Assembly: GCA_038230695.1 (NCBI GenBank)
Contig: JBBRMT010000029.1
Location: forward strand, 1 to 29,273
DNA: 29,273 nt
Direction of reading: 5' to 3'
DNA from: QHBQ01 sp038230695
GTDB lineage: Bacteria > Chloroflexota > Chloroflexia > QHBQ01
Part shown: piece by piece, positions 7,875 through 15,723 of the stretch
Layout of the letters: every line of letters begins with the position of its first letter
Position numbering within the stretch: position 1 is the stretch's first letter
The notes under the pieces: generated by a model
Told to the model about the DNA's origin: nothing
Database searches by the model: none
Seen by the model: the letters and a program-made list of their open reading frames with translations, nothing else
Program-made: the position numbers and the translations under genes

Positions 7875-8348
7875 ATGAACGCGGCAGACATCCTGAAGTA
7901 CGGCCACCTCACCCTGATGAGCAGCATCGAGGGCATTGCCGATTGGGACACCCCCGGCGTGGTCGGCAACTGGACGGCGAAGGATTTGCTCGCCCACCTT
8001 GCCTCATACGAACATATCATTACTGAGGTGTTCCAGGGCTTCGTTGGTGGCGGTGTTACGCCCTACATGAAGATGATGAACGCAGCGCGTGGCAATGAGT
8101 TCAACACCCAGGTGGTGGCCGCCAGCCAGGACAAATCGCTGGCTGAGGTGATGGCTGATTACAACGCCACCCACGAGCAGATGAAACGCCTGTTCGTGCA
8201 GATACCGACGGATACGTTCACCCAGGTTGGCAGCCTACCCTGGTACGGTGCGGAATACTCACTTGACGACTACATCGTGTACACCCAGTACGGTCATAAG
8301 TGTGAACACGCCACTCAGTTTGCTGCCTTCCGTGACCGAAGAAGCTGA
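7875..8348 (+). CDS. DinB-like four-helix-bundle protein
   Basis: A 157-residue protein that looks like the DinB/YfiT-type metal-binding helical bundle. Helix 2 carries GNWTAKDLLAHLASYE with His41 in the usual place, and the last helix carries HKCEH with His141 and His145, giving the expected three-histidine metal site. Such proteins are often metal-dependent thiol transferases or stress proteins, but the reaction cannot be named here. The start ATG at 7875 has AAAGGA a few bases upstream; the preceding 105-bp gap contains a heptamer repeat. It heads a short run with a cupin and a Nudix hydrolase, suggesting a small detoxification or housecleaning unit (inference). Confidence 0.75.
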   Translation: MNAADILKYGHLTLMSSIEGIADWDTPGVVGNWTAKDLLAHLASYEHIITEVFQGFVGGGVTPYMKMMNAARGNEFNTQVVAASQDKSLAEVMADYNATHEQMKRLFVQIPTDTFTQVGSLPWYGAEYSLDDYIVYTQYGHKCEHATQFAAFRDRRS

Positions 8349-8415
8349 GTATCTACCAAAGTGGAGGCTGGGTGCCAGTTGCGTGACGATAGGTTAACAC
8401 ACTGGAGTAGGGCAA

Positions 8416-8772
8416 GTGAAAATATATCGCTTTGACCCACAGGTAGGCCAACCGATTAGCGCGTTCGGCAGCAGCGGGGTGACATTCTCCCGTATCGTCA
8501 AGCCGGGCGAGGCCGTGCATATCGGTGGCATGAACATCAGCACGGGCGGGGTGGGCTACCATCAGGCTACTACTCGCCAACTGTTCATCGTGGTGCAGGG
8601 CGCGGGCTGGGTACGCGGCGCAGAGGCGGAACATACGCCGATTGGCGCGGGCCACGCCGCTTACTGGCAGGCGGGCGAGTGGCACGAATCGGGCAGCGAG
8701 GACGGTATGGTCGCCATCGTCATCGAAGGCGACACGATTGAGCCGGGGATGTTTATGGCCGAGGAGGAATGA
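8416..8772 (+). CDS. single-domain cupin protein
   Basis: A 118-residue beta-barrel cupin. The first motif region is around GGVGYHQATTRQLFIVVQG, with His49 as likely metal ligand; the second is around GHAAYWQAGEWHES, with His80 and His90. No fused domain shows its substrate. The start is GTG at 8416, with GGAG about nine bases upstream; there is no better ATG. Its TGA overlaps the ATG of the Nudix gene (ATGA), so the two are translationally coupled. Possible roles range from sugar isomerase to dioxygenase or ligand sensor; none is favoured by the sequence. Confidence 0.75.
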   Translation: MKIYRFDPQVGQPISAFGSSGVTFSRIVKPGEAVHIGGMNISTGGVGYHQATTRQLFIVVQGAGWVRGAEAEHTPIGAGHAAYWQAGEWHESGSEDGMVAIVIEGDTIEPGMFMAEEE

Positions 8773-9380
8773 TGGGCAAGCCACAGCAGATCCGCAACAT
8801 CGTCGCGGCAGTGCTGCGGCGCAGCGATGAGGTGCTGTTGGTCTGCCAGCAAGCGCCTGATGATGATGCCCCAGCTTGGGCCTTGCCCGGCGGTAGGGTG
8901 GAGGCGGGCGAGTTGTTTGCCGAGGCGTTGACCCGCGAGGTGCTAGAGGAGAGCGGGTTGGAGGTGACCAAGGTGGGCAGACTACTCTACGTTTGCCAGA
9001 TGGATAACCCTGCCGATGGCGCGGCCTGGACCCAGGGTGATACCCAGCCCGGCACCCAATCGGTGGCCTTCATCTTCGCGGTGGACGAGTGGCAAGGCGA
9101 GATCGCCTGCGCCGATCCCGATGAGTTCGTCTCCGAAGCCCAGTTCCTGTCGCTGGACGAGGCCATCACGCGGTTGACACAGTTGCCAGCTGCGATGAGC
9201 GAGCCGACCCTTGCCTACCTGCGCGGCGAGGTTGAAGCGGGTGCGGTCTGGTGCTACCGCCGACAACCAGATGGCACCGATCGGCTGGTGATTAAGTTGG
9301 CTACCAGCGCTGCCACAGCCGCCGACTCCAGGTGGGGCGCGGCCAGCGCCGCCCACCGAAGGGGCGAAACAGGCGGTTGA
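8769..9380 (+). CDS. Nudix hydrolase
   Basis: A 203-residue Nudix protein. The box fits GX5EX7REUXEEXGU exactly: Gly42, Glu48, Arg56-Glu57, Glu60-Glu61, Gly63 (GGRVEAGELFAEALTREV...). This is the Mg-binding catalytic loop for hydrolysing a nucleoside diphosphate linked to another moiety. The substrate is not evident. The start ATG at 8769 overlaps the cupin stop; a second ATG follows at 8772. The C-terminal 25 or so residues (Ala, Arg and Gly rich) are probably disordered, and the reading after the stop in another frame looks protein-like, so the 3' end may have been altered. Confidence 0.88.
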   Translation: MMGKPQQIRNIVAAVLRRSDEVLLVCQQAPDDDAPAWALPGGRVEAGELFAEALTREVLEESGLEVTKVGRLLYVCQMDNPADGAAWTQGDTQPGTQSVAFIFAVDEWQGEIACADPDEFVSEAQFLSLDEAITRLTQLPAAMSEPTLAYLRGEVEAGAVWCYRRQPDGTDRLVIKLATSAATAADSRWGAASAAHRRGETGG

Positions 9381-9574
9381 AGCTAATCGGCAGCGTTTGC
9401 AACATTATCATGGTATCAACGAGCGTATTCATGGTTGCGCCATCCTTTCATCGGGTGAGCCGCATTGGTTGCTAAGTGATTGTCACAACAGGGCGGCATC
9501 GCTATCAAGATGAGACCATTGTAGCAGCGCAGCGTAAAACCCACATCAAGCCGCTGTAAAAGGTGTGTAAAAGA

Positions 9575-9606
9575 AAAGAGCCAGCGCGGAGATGCGCTGG
9601 CTCTTT
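9575..9606. terminator. bidirectional rho-independent terminator
   Basis: A perfect 13-bp stem, AAAGAGCCAGCGC/GCGCTGGCTCTTT, with a 6-base loop. On the minus strand it is followed by TTTTCTTTT and lies 27 bases after the Kelch/SLH gene, so it mainly ends that transcript; it also faces the Nudix operon. Confidence 0.9.
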
Positions 9607-9632
9607 GTTGGGGTTGGAGCGGCAATGTACGT

Positions 9633-12116
9633 CTACGGCAAGGTTATGCCATTGTATATAATCTGGCACATCTCGTCGCGCTGCACCGGGTTGGTGGGGC
9701 GGAAGGTGTGGTCGGGATAGCCGTTCATCACGCCATGGTGGTAGGCAGTCTCGATGTAGGTATAGAATGGGTCGGTGGGTGGCACGTCGGTGAAATCCTG
9801 CCCAGCGGTGGGGGTGTATAGTTGATAATGCGCGGCCAGCACGGTGTACTTGGCAATCTCGGCGCGGCTGATATTGGCATCGGGCAGATAGCAGGGGTAG
9901 CTTTGCCCATTTGCCTGGCAGGTTGCCTGATCCTCGCCATTAAGCACGCCAGCATGGAAGCCGCTTTCGATGTAAACGAAAGCAAAGTAGCTGGGCGGCA
10001 CATCGGTGAAATCCTGGCCGCTGCTCGGCGTATAGGAGGGGATGCTAAAGCCCAGCACGATCGCCTTGCTAACCACCGCCCGTGATGCAGGCAGGGTCGG
10101 GCTGAAATGGGTTGCATCGGTGCCGTCCACCACCCCTCGACAGTAAAGGAAGTGGATCGCCGCGTAATATTGGCCAGTGATGTCTATGAATGGGTTGGGG
10201 CAATCGGTGGGGGTAACGGTAGGGTTGCCCGGCGTGTTGGTGGGGATGGGCGTATCGGTTGGCGGCGTGCCAGTAATGGTCGGCGTGGGCGTGAAGGTCG
10301 GCGTGGAGGTCGGCGGCGTACCAGTTACCGTCGGGGTAGCGGTGGGTGCGGATAGCTGGGCGGCGTACACGATCTGGCTCATCTCGTCGCGGCGGATGTT
10401 GTTGTTGGGCAGGTAGCATGGATAACCCTGGCCCCCCGCCGTGCATAGAGCTACAGAGTAGCCATGCACCACGCCGTTTGCGAAGGCGGTTTCAATCGAG
10501 GTGTAGAACACGTTGGCAGGTGGCACATCGGTGAAGGTCTGGCCGCCACTTGGCGTGACCAACGGGTAATGAGCGGCGTTGACTACCAGTTTGGTGAGTT
10601 GACCGCGAGTAATGGGCAGCGAGGGCAGGTAGCAAGGGATGCCTACCCCATGCTGGGTACAGGTGTTGTCGTTATAGCCGCTGACAATGCCTGCTGCATA
10701 CGCACTTTCGATATAGACATAGGCAAAGTTGGTGGGCGGCACATCGGTGAAGGTCTGGCCGCTGGCGGGCGTAATTAGCGGCACTGCAAACGCCACCACC
10801 ACTACTTTGGCGAACTCGGCGCGGGTAGCCAGGCCAGTAGGGTTATAGTGGGTGGCATCCACCCCGTCAATCGCTCCGTGACAGTACAGGTAGTTGATGG
10901 CGTAGAAGAAAACGTCGCCGTTGATGTCCACGAAAGGGTTGGCGCAGACAGTGGGTTGGGGGGTAGGGCTGTTGGTGGGAGTAGGCGTAACGCTTGGCGT
11001 AACTGTCTGGGTTGATGTTTCGCTTGGTGTTGTCATTTGAGTTGGTGTATCAGTTGGGGGGGTGCCGGTTATGGTAGGTGTCGGCGTATCAGTGGTGCAG
11101 TTTGGCGAGTAACGCTGATTGTTATTGTTCGTAATGCCTCCGTCGTAGCCACCGACAGCATAGAAGGCATTACCTAGAGTTGCTCCGGCAGTGCTGCTGC
11201 GCGCATATATCATGCTGGAGATACTATTCCATGCGTTGGTGGTCGGGTTCCAGGCAACCACGCTGGCTTGATCATTGGCACCTCCAGCAAGCAGCCACTC
11301 GCCATCAATGATAGCAGAGGCAGAGCCAGCGCGGCCATCTGGCAGATCGGTGATACTGCTATCATCCCAAACGTTAGTACCAGGGTCGTAGCGATATGTT
11401 TTGTTCACCGCTGGGCCAAAAACACCACCAGCAGCATAGATATAACCGTTCATCGTTATAGCCATTTCGTCGCCTATATTTGTCGGGTAGTCGGCAACGC
11501 GGGACCAAGTGTTGGTGGCGATATCATAAACCTCGACGACATTATCAAAGTTGGAATTTGCAGGTGACCCGCCGATGCGGTATATTTTGCCGTTTAGATA
11601 TACAGCAGGCTGGAACTCGCTACCTTCAATGGGAGAAGCTAGCTGTGTGTATGTGTCAGTAGCTGGATCATAGCGCAAGGTCTCGCTGATAGGACCAACT
11701 TCACTACGGAAGCCGCCGATCAGATAAATACTTGTACCATCGGTGGCGATGGCAGAACCACCACGCGAACCAGGCAGCGGGCTAATCGCTATCCAGTTGC
11801 TCCCGTCAAACTTATAAGCAGCGGTATCAGAGCCTACACTAGCTGTTTGACCACCAAAACTGTAGATAAAACCCCCCAGGCTGACAACTGCAATATCTGA
11901 GGCAGTAATGGGGTAAGGCGTGCTTTCAGTCCAGCAGCCCAATGTAGGTGTGAGGGTATTGGCAGGCAACTGTGGCTGGGTTGCGCTCTTTGCCTGCACG
12001 TTGCCAGATTGACTGGCAGCGGCAGGCTGGCTGGTGCCAGCAAAGTAAATTGCAGCAGCTATTAGCAACAGTGCAAAACTGGCAAGCGCCAGTGACTTAC
12101 GAGCAGGGCGGAACAT
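9633..12116 (-). CDS. exported Kelch beta-propeller protein with six SLH domains
   Basis: An 827-residue cell-surface protein. It has a signal peptide (RKSLALASFALLLIAAAIYF, then PAAA), about six Kelch-like blades (roughly 55-340; recurring IYxxGG, YDPxTNxW), a Thr/Pro linker, three SLH domains (about 390-587), a second Thr/Pro linker and three more SLH domains (about 639-827). SLH domains anchor proteins to cell-wall polymers; the propeller probably binds something outside the cell, unidentified. SLH units carry CX19-20C and CX8C cysteine pairs. I place the start at ATG 12116 because AAAGGAGG lies nine bases upstream and a signal peptide follows; the frame stays open upstream to 12233. The propeller part is visibly more AT-rich than the SLH parts. 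Confidence 0.88.
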   Translation of the reverse strand: MFRPARKSLALASFALLLIAAAIYFAGTSQPAAASQSGNVQAKSATQPQLPANTLTPTLGCWTESTPYPITASDIAVVSLGGFIYSFGGQTASVGSDTAAYKFDGSNWIAISPLPGSRGGSAIATDGTSIYLIGGFRSEVGPISETLRYDPATDTYTQLASPIEGSEFQPAVYLNGKIYRIGGSPANSNFDNVVEVYDIATNTWSRVADYPTNIGDEMAITMNGYIYAAGGVFGPAVNKTYRYDPGTNVWDDSSITDLPDGRAGSASAIIDGEWLLAGGANDQASVVAWNPTTNAWNSISSMIYARSSTAGATLGNAFYAVGGYDGGITNNNNQRYSPNCTTDTPTPTITGTPPTDTPTQMTTPSETSTQTVTPSVTPTPTNSPTPQPTVCANPFVDINGDVFFYAINYLYCHGAIDGVDATHYNPTGLATRAEFAKVVVVAFAVPLITPASGQTFTDVPPTNFAYVYIESAYAAGIVSGYNDNTCTQHGVGIPCYLPSLPITRGQLTKLVVNAAHYPLVTPSGGQTFTDVPPANVFYTSIETAFANGVVHGYSVALCTAGGQGYPCYLPNNNIRRDEMSQIVYAAQLSAPTATPTVTGTPPTSTPTFTPTPTITGTPPTDTPIPTNTPGNPTVTPTDCPNPFIDITGQYYAAIHFLYCRGVVDGTDATHFSPTLPASRAVVSKAIVLGFSIPSYTPSSGQDFTDVPPSYFAFVYIESGFHAGVLNGEDQATCQANGQSYPCYLPDANISRAEIAKYTVLAAHYQLYTPTAGQDFTDVPPTDPFYTYIETAYHHGVMNGYPDHTFRPTNPVQRDEMCQIIYNGITLP

Positions 12117-12203
12117 GGGTAGCCTCCTTTGGGCAATACGGTATCTGTGGCTCAGGTTTGGGTGGAACGGGTGACACGGTCTCTGCGACCTGCTGTCATA
12201 TAG

Positions 12204-12233
12204 ATTATAGCCGGGGTGTGGGCTGCAAAGCAA
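12204..12233 (-). promoter_or_regulatory. promoter of the Kelch/SLH gene
   Basis: Minus strand: TTGCTT (12233-12228), an 18-bp spacer, TATAAT (12209-12204). The -35 is weak and sits in CTATTGCTTTGC, which is repeated exactly at the 18284 gene promoter. That suggests activator dependence. Confidence 0.75.
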
Positions 12234-12238
12234 TAGTT

Positions 12239-12282
12239 GAATCAGGCGCTATTCAGGCGCAAGTCAGGCATTATTCAGGCGC
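12239..12282 (-). promoter_or_regulatory. four 11-bp direct repeats, PhoB-box-like activator array (copy 1)
   Basis: Read on the minus strand from 12282: GCGCCTGAATA, ATGCCTGACTT, GCGCCTGAATA, GCGCCTGATTC, each exactly 11 bp apart and ending five bases before the -35. The array matches that at 18155-18198. The 11-bp period next to a poor -35 is the arrangement bound by OmpR/PhoB-type regulators; the actual protein is not in this window. Confidence 0.7.
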
Positions 12283-12289
12283 ATGCGAA

Positions 12290-12317
12290 GGCATGAGTGA
12301 TGAGGCATGAAGTATGA
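12290..12317 (+). repeat. heptamer repeat in the divergent SLH spacer
   Basis: GGCATGA, GTGATGA, GGCATGA, AGTATGA in tandem. The spacer 12117-12576 otherwise holds the activator array and the two divergent promoters; I see no further gene in it. Confidence 0.6.
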
Positions 12318-12445
12318 TGGTACGGCCAGCGCAACCTAGCTGATGGTTGGATTTCAGCAAGGGATAAATGGGTTGCAGGCGCACAAGCGGTCAGAGTAGT
12401 ACCTATGGGTAACGTTCTATCGCCCAAAAGTAAGTGCCGAATCCG

Positions 12446-12474
12446 TTTACATAGCAGTAGGGTTATGGTAGAAT
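12446..12474 (+). promoter_or_regulatory. sigma-70-type promoter of the Thr/Pro-SLH gene
   Basis: TTTACA, a 17-bp spacer, TAGAAT, with TGG just before the -10. Each hexamer differs from consensus at one base. It would give a leader of about 100 nt. It lacks the 11-bp repeat array used by the divergent gene. Confidence 0.65.
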
Positions 12475-12576
12475 GATTCAAAGGCAGTTAGATGAATAAT
12501 CAATTGCTGATGCCGATGGCGCACAATTAGCCAAATCAGAATGACCGTCAGGTAGATAATGAAAATAAGGAACACT

Positions 12577-13818
12577 ATGATGGGTAAGCTCCCCGCTGGT
12601 AAGCGGTGGCTCGGTTCGGCCCTACTGGAAGCGATTGCAGTGCTGGCGTTGGTCAGCACCACGCTAGCAGCCAGCAGCGCCAACTATGCGATCAACTTCG
12701 TCCAAATCGGTGCGGCGGGCGGCGATGCCAGCCAATCGTCCAACTATCGGGCCTCTTCAACCATTGGCAAGGCGGGTGGCGTAGGCAACAGCTCCAGCTA
12801 TCGCGCCCACATTGGCTATCGCGTAGCCCACCAGGCCGCTACCCAGTCGCCAGTCAGCACGCCAAATGGCCCAACCAACACGCCGTTGCCAACCCACACC
12901 CCAACCAACACGCCTACGCATACTAATACGCCGACGCATACCAGCACGCCGCTGCCGACCCAAACCCCCGGCGGCCCTACCGCCACCACAGTGCCATCCA
13001 ATACACCGACCGACACGCCCACCAATACCGATACCCCTACCAATACCGATACTCCTACCAACACTGATACGCCGCTGCCGACCCAGACTCCCGGTGGTCC
13101 TTCGGCAACACCTGCACCCAGCAATACCCCAACCGACACGCCCACTGACACCAACACCCCCCTGCCGACCCAGACCCCCGGCGGCCCTACTGCGACCCCT
13201 GCACCCAGCAATACCCCTGGCGGGGCGACTCCCACCGACTGCGCCAATTCGTTCGTGGACACTTCTGGCGATATCTTCTATGGAGCAGTCCATTATCTCT
13301 CCTGCCGCCATGTGGTCAATGGCACCGACGCTACCCACTTCAGCCCCACCCGCACCTCCACCCGTGGACAATTCGCAAAAGTAGTGGTACTTGGCTTCGC
13401 CCTGCCTCTGCTTACCCCAGCAGGAGGCGGGCAGGACTTCAGCGATGTGCCGCCTAGCTACTACGCTTACACCTATATTGAAACTGGCTACCACAACGGC
13501 ATCCTAAGTGGTTTCGATGCTGGCACCTGCCAGAGCAACGGTCAGACCTACCCTTGCTACCTACCCAACCGCTCGATTACGCGGGGACAACTCACAAAGC
13601 TAGTGGTCAACGCCGCGCACTACGCACTGTTCACCCCTCCGGGCGGGGGGCATACTTACGGCGATGTAATGCCCAGCAACGTCTTCTTCGTCAGCATCGA
13701 AACCGCACACCAGAAGGGGGTGATCAATGGCTATCCCGACAGCACCTTCCGCCCCAACCAGAACATCCAGCGCGACCAGATGTGCCAGATCGTTTTCAAG
13801 GGTGTGACCACGCCCTAA
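12577..13818 (+). CDS. exported Thr/Pro-rich protein with three SLH domains
   Basis: A 413-residue surface protein. It has a signal peptide (GKRWLGSALLEAIAVLALVS then TTLAASSA), a short region with two SSNYR/SSSYR half-repeats found in many secreted Chloroflexi proteins, a Thr/Pro/Asn linker of about 130 residues built of tandem units, and three SLH domains from about residue 223 to the end. No catalytic or binding domain precedes the SLH part, so it may be a small wall-associated scaffold or spacer. I start it at ATG 12577, five bases after AAGGA; an in-frame ATG at 12559 has a poorer site. SLH1 has CX20C and SLH2 has CX8C. The 3' protein probably follows from the same transcript or a near promoter. 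Confidence 0.85.
   Translation: MMGKLPAGKRWLGSALLEAIAVLALVSTTLAASSANYAINFVQIGAAGGDASQSSNYRASSTIGKAGGVGNSSSYRAHIGYRVAHQAATQSPVSTPNGPTNTPLPTHTPTNTPTHTNTPTHTSTPLPTQTPGGPTATTVPSNTPTDTPTNTDTPTNTDTPTNTDTPLPTQTPGGPSATPAPSNTPTDTPTDTNTPLPTQTPGGPTATPAPSNTPGGATPTDCANSFVDTSGDIFYGAVHYLSCRHVVNGTDATHFSPTRTSTRGQFAKVVVLGFALPLLTPAGGGQDFSDVPPSYYAYTYIETGYHNGILSGFDAGTCQSNGQTYPCYLPNRSITRGQLTKLVVNAAHYALFTPPGGGHTYGDVMPSNVFFVSIETAHQKGVINGYPDSTFRPNQNIQRDQMCQIVFKGVTTP
12951..13230 (+). repeat. tandem repeats encoding the Thr/Pro linker
   Basis: A block coding LPTQTPGGPTAT.APSNTP occurs three times. Between the first two lie three 18-bp units (13021-13038, 13039-13056, 13057-13074) coding TNTDTP. The 18-bp units are nearly identical at DNA level, consistent with recent slippage or unequal exchange. 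Confidence 0.8.
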
Positions 13819-13934
13819 GCTAGCGCGAAAGCCGGAGTTCGCGGCGAAAACCAGCAGGCGGGTGGTTGCATTGGGCAATCACCCACAAACGAACCGTTAT
13901 TTATTCAAACTAATCATGAAAATTGGAGAAGCAA

Positions 13935-15467
13935 GTGAAGACACGAACTATTACCTCATTCATTGTCATCGGGTTGACCCTGGTCGTAGTGCTGGGGCAG
14001 TCATTCAATAGCGGAGCCAGCGCCGCACCCGGCCCAACCAAAGCCACTTTCAGCGCCCAGGTCAACAAAGCGACGCAGGCAAGCAGTGCTTTGGCAAGCA
14101 ACAAAGGTAAGACAGCATCGCCCGGCACACCAGCCGACCAGAGTCCCTACCATATCACCGTGCAAGGGCAACTGAGCAACGCTAATGGTGGCCCGCTACC
14201 AGCAGGCAACTATAATATAACCTTCGCCCTTTACCTTGTCGCCAACGGTGGCGCACCCTACTTCGTCGAGGGGCCAGTGCAAGTAGCGGTTGACCCCAGC
14301 GATCTGTTCACCTACCAACTAGGCACCGCCACCCAGATCGGCCCGATTACCCAGCAACTCTTTAATGGCCGGCTCTATCTAGGCATCAAGGTCGGCGCTG
14401 ACGCGGAGATGACCCCCCGCTTCGAGCTAACCGCTGCGCCCTACGCGATGAGCCTCGCCCCCGGTGCGACGATACGTGGCGCGTTGCCACAGGGCGCTGG
14501 CCCCTGGGCTGGCGTACTTAACGGGGTTAACGACGACACCACCAGCGATGTAAGCGCGGGCCTCTTCGGCCAGGGGATGATCGGGGTTTATGGCAATGCG
14601 CCGACCGGCTTCGGGGTGCGGGGCGACAGCAATGGTAGCACTGGAGACGAGCAGGCCGCCGGTGTAGTCGGCACCGTCCTGGATTATGGCGATACCGGCA
14701 TTACCGCAGGCGGAGTCTTCACTGCCTCTTATATCCCCTCCGGTTATGGGGTCTTCGCCTGGGGTGGGCTGTTCGGCACCCATGGGCTGGGCCATGGGGT
14801 AGAGGGTTACGAGAACAATCCAACCTCGATTGGGGTGCAAGGCCATAGTGTGAGCAGCAACGGTGTTGGCGTGTCGGGCAGCGCCTACGACTCGCTCAAT
14901 CATACCCCTGGGGCTACCTCGGCAATTGGCGGGCAGTTCGTCAGCTACGATCAGGGTTCCAGCCATGTAGCGATACAGGTGTTGGGGTCCGGCCATGCCA
15001 GCGGCGGTTGGTCCACCAGCACCGGTTACTACATGACCGTTAAATATAACGGCAACGCACCGCTACATCCTGGTGACGCTCTGGCCCTGGACGGCAACAA
15101 TGTCAGCTTCGAGAACACCGATGTTGTGGGGGCAGTTAAAGCGACCAGCATTGCCAGCTCCACTATCGGAGTAGCCCAGTACCGCGACCAGGTCCTCAGC
15201 GCCCCGTTGGAGGTGCCTGGCCCGATGGTGCAGAGCTTGCAGGTTGACGACAAGGCGACCAGTATGCAGGCGGGTGATTTCGTAGAAGTAATGGTAGTCG
15301 GTCAGATGCGAATGCGGCTGGCGGGCAACCCCGCCATTGGCGACCACGTAATCCTGGGCAGCGACGGCAGTCCGCAGGTGAGCAAGGCAGCCACCGACAG
15401 CATCGGGCGGGTTGCTAGCCTACCGGATAAGGCGGGTATGACCCTGGTATTCATCAACTTCAAATAG
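13935..15467 (+). CDS. secreted protein with Gly-Val repeats, unknown function
   Basis: A 510-residue exported protein. It has a signal peptide (TRTITSFIVIGLTLVVVLGQ), a low-complexity stretch, an Ig-like or head domain (about 70-175, YHITVQGQLSNANGGPLPAG...), then repeats such as GVYGNAPTGFGVRGDS, GVVGT, GVFAWGGLFGTHG and GVEGY, followed by a C-terminal beta-rich domain around PGDALALDG. The repeat style resembles fibre or shaft proteins, including phage tail-fibre types, but I do not recognise a named family. It carries no SLH domain, so anchoring is unclear. I choose GTG 13935 because GGAG lies six bases upstream; TTG 13923 would put that site inside the gene. It lies 116 bp after the SLH gene on the same strand. 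Confidence 0.7.
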   Translation: MKTRTITSFIVIGLTLVVVLGQSFNSGASAAPGPTKATFSAQVNKATQASSALASNKGKTASPGTPADQSPYHITVQGQLSNANGGPLPAGNYNITFALYLVANGGAPYFVEGPVQVAVDPSDLFTYQLGTATQIGPITQQLFNGRLYLGIKVGADAEMTPRFELTAAPYAMSLAPGATIRGALPQGAGPWAGVLNGVNDDTTSDVSAGLFGQGMIGVYGNAPTGFGVRGDSNGSTGDEQAAGVVGTVLDYGDTGITAGGVFTASYIPSGYGVFAWGGLFGTHGLGHGVEGYENNPTSIGVQGHSVSSNGVGVSGSAYDSLNHTPGATSAIGGQFVSYDQGSSHVAIQVLGSGHASGGWSTSTGYYMTVKYNGNAPLHPGDALALDGNNVSFENTDVVGAVKATSIASSTIGVAQYRDQVLSAPLEVPGPMVQSLQVDDKATSMQAGDFVEVMVVGQMRMRLAGNPAIGDHVILGSDGSPQVSKAATDSIGRVASLPDKAGMTLVFINFK

Positions 15468-15502
15468 CGAATACTGAGGGCCGAGCAGTGGGTTGAAAGT
15501 TG

Positions 15503-15533
15503 AAGGAGCGTCCACATTAAGTGGGCGCTCCTT
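15503..15533 (+). terminator. rho-independent terminator
   Basis: Stem AAGGAGCGTCCAC/GTGGGCGCTCCTT (13 bp, one G-U) with loop ATTAA, 36 bases after the secreted-protein stop. The run after it is short (TGCTTGTT). Confidence 0.75.
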
Positions 15534-15574
15534 TGCTTGTTATGAGAAGGTGTCAAAAAGCGGTCGCTTTATTC

Positions 15575-15600
15575 GTAGGGGCGAACAGCGGTTCGCCCTT
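15575..15600. repeat. dispersed GTAGGGGCG palindrome, copy 2
   Basis: GTAGGGGCGAAC then AGCG then GTTCGCCCTT; the 8-bp stem GGGCGAAC/GTTCGCCC is perfect. Confidence 0.7.
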
Positions 15601-15696
15601 TTAAGATACTTTCTGACCCTATCGCGCGTTGCGAACCCTGGACTATAGAAGGAGGTGCTAATACCAATTAACCGAGCAGACGGTGTTAAATTGCAC

Positions 15697-15723
15697 CAGG
15701 GCGGGCAGCCACCCGCCCCTACG
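15697..15723. repeat. dispersed GTAGGGGCG palindrome, copy 3, overlapping the exporter stop
   Basis: Minus strand reads GTAGGGGCGGGTGGCTGCCC. The GGGCGGG/CCCGCCC stem lies at 15699-15718. The TAG inside GTAGGGG (15719-15721) is the stop codon of the exporter gene. Confidence 0.75.

Noticed and set aside
9360..9510. Protein-like reading (AKQAVEANRQRLQHYHGINE...) in another frame just after the Nudix stop.
   Set aside because: No start codon or ribosome-binding site, stops within about 50 codons, and no recognised family. It may be a decayed gene end or a shifted Nudix C-terminus, but the evidence is too thin for a feature.
12951..13230. Could the tandem repeats be a CRISPR array?
   Set aside because: They are in frame inside a Thr/Pro linker, have no constant repeat-spacer alternation, and no cas genes are near.
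15645..15665. Strong ribosome-binding-like sequence GAAGGAGGTG with no gene behind it.
   Set aside because: No start codon at a suitable distance and no open frame; the region is convergent intergenic DNA with repeats.
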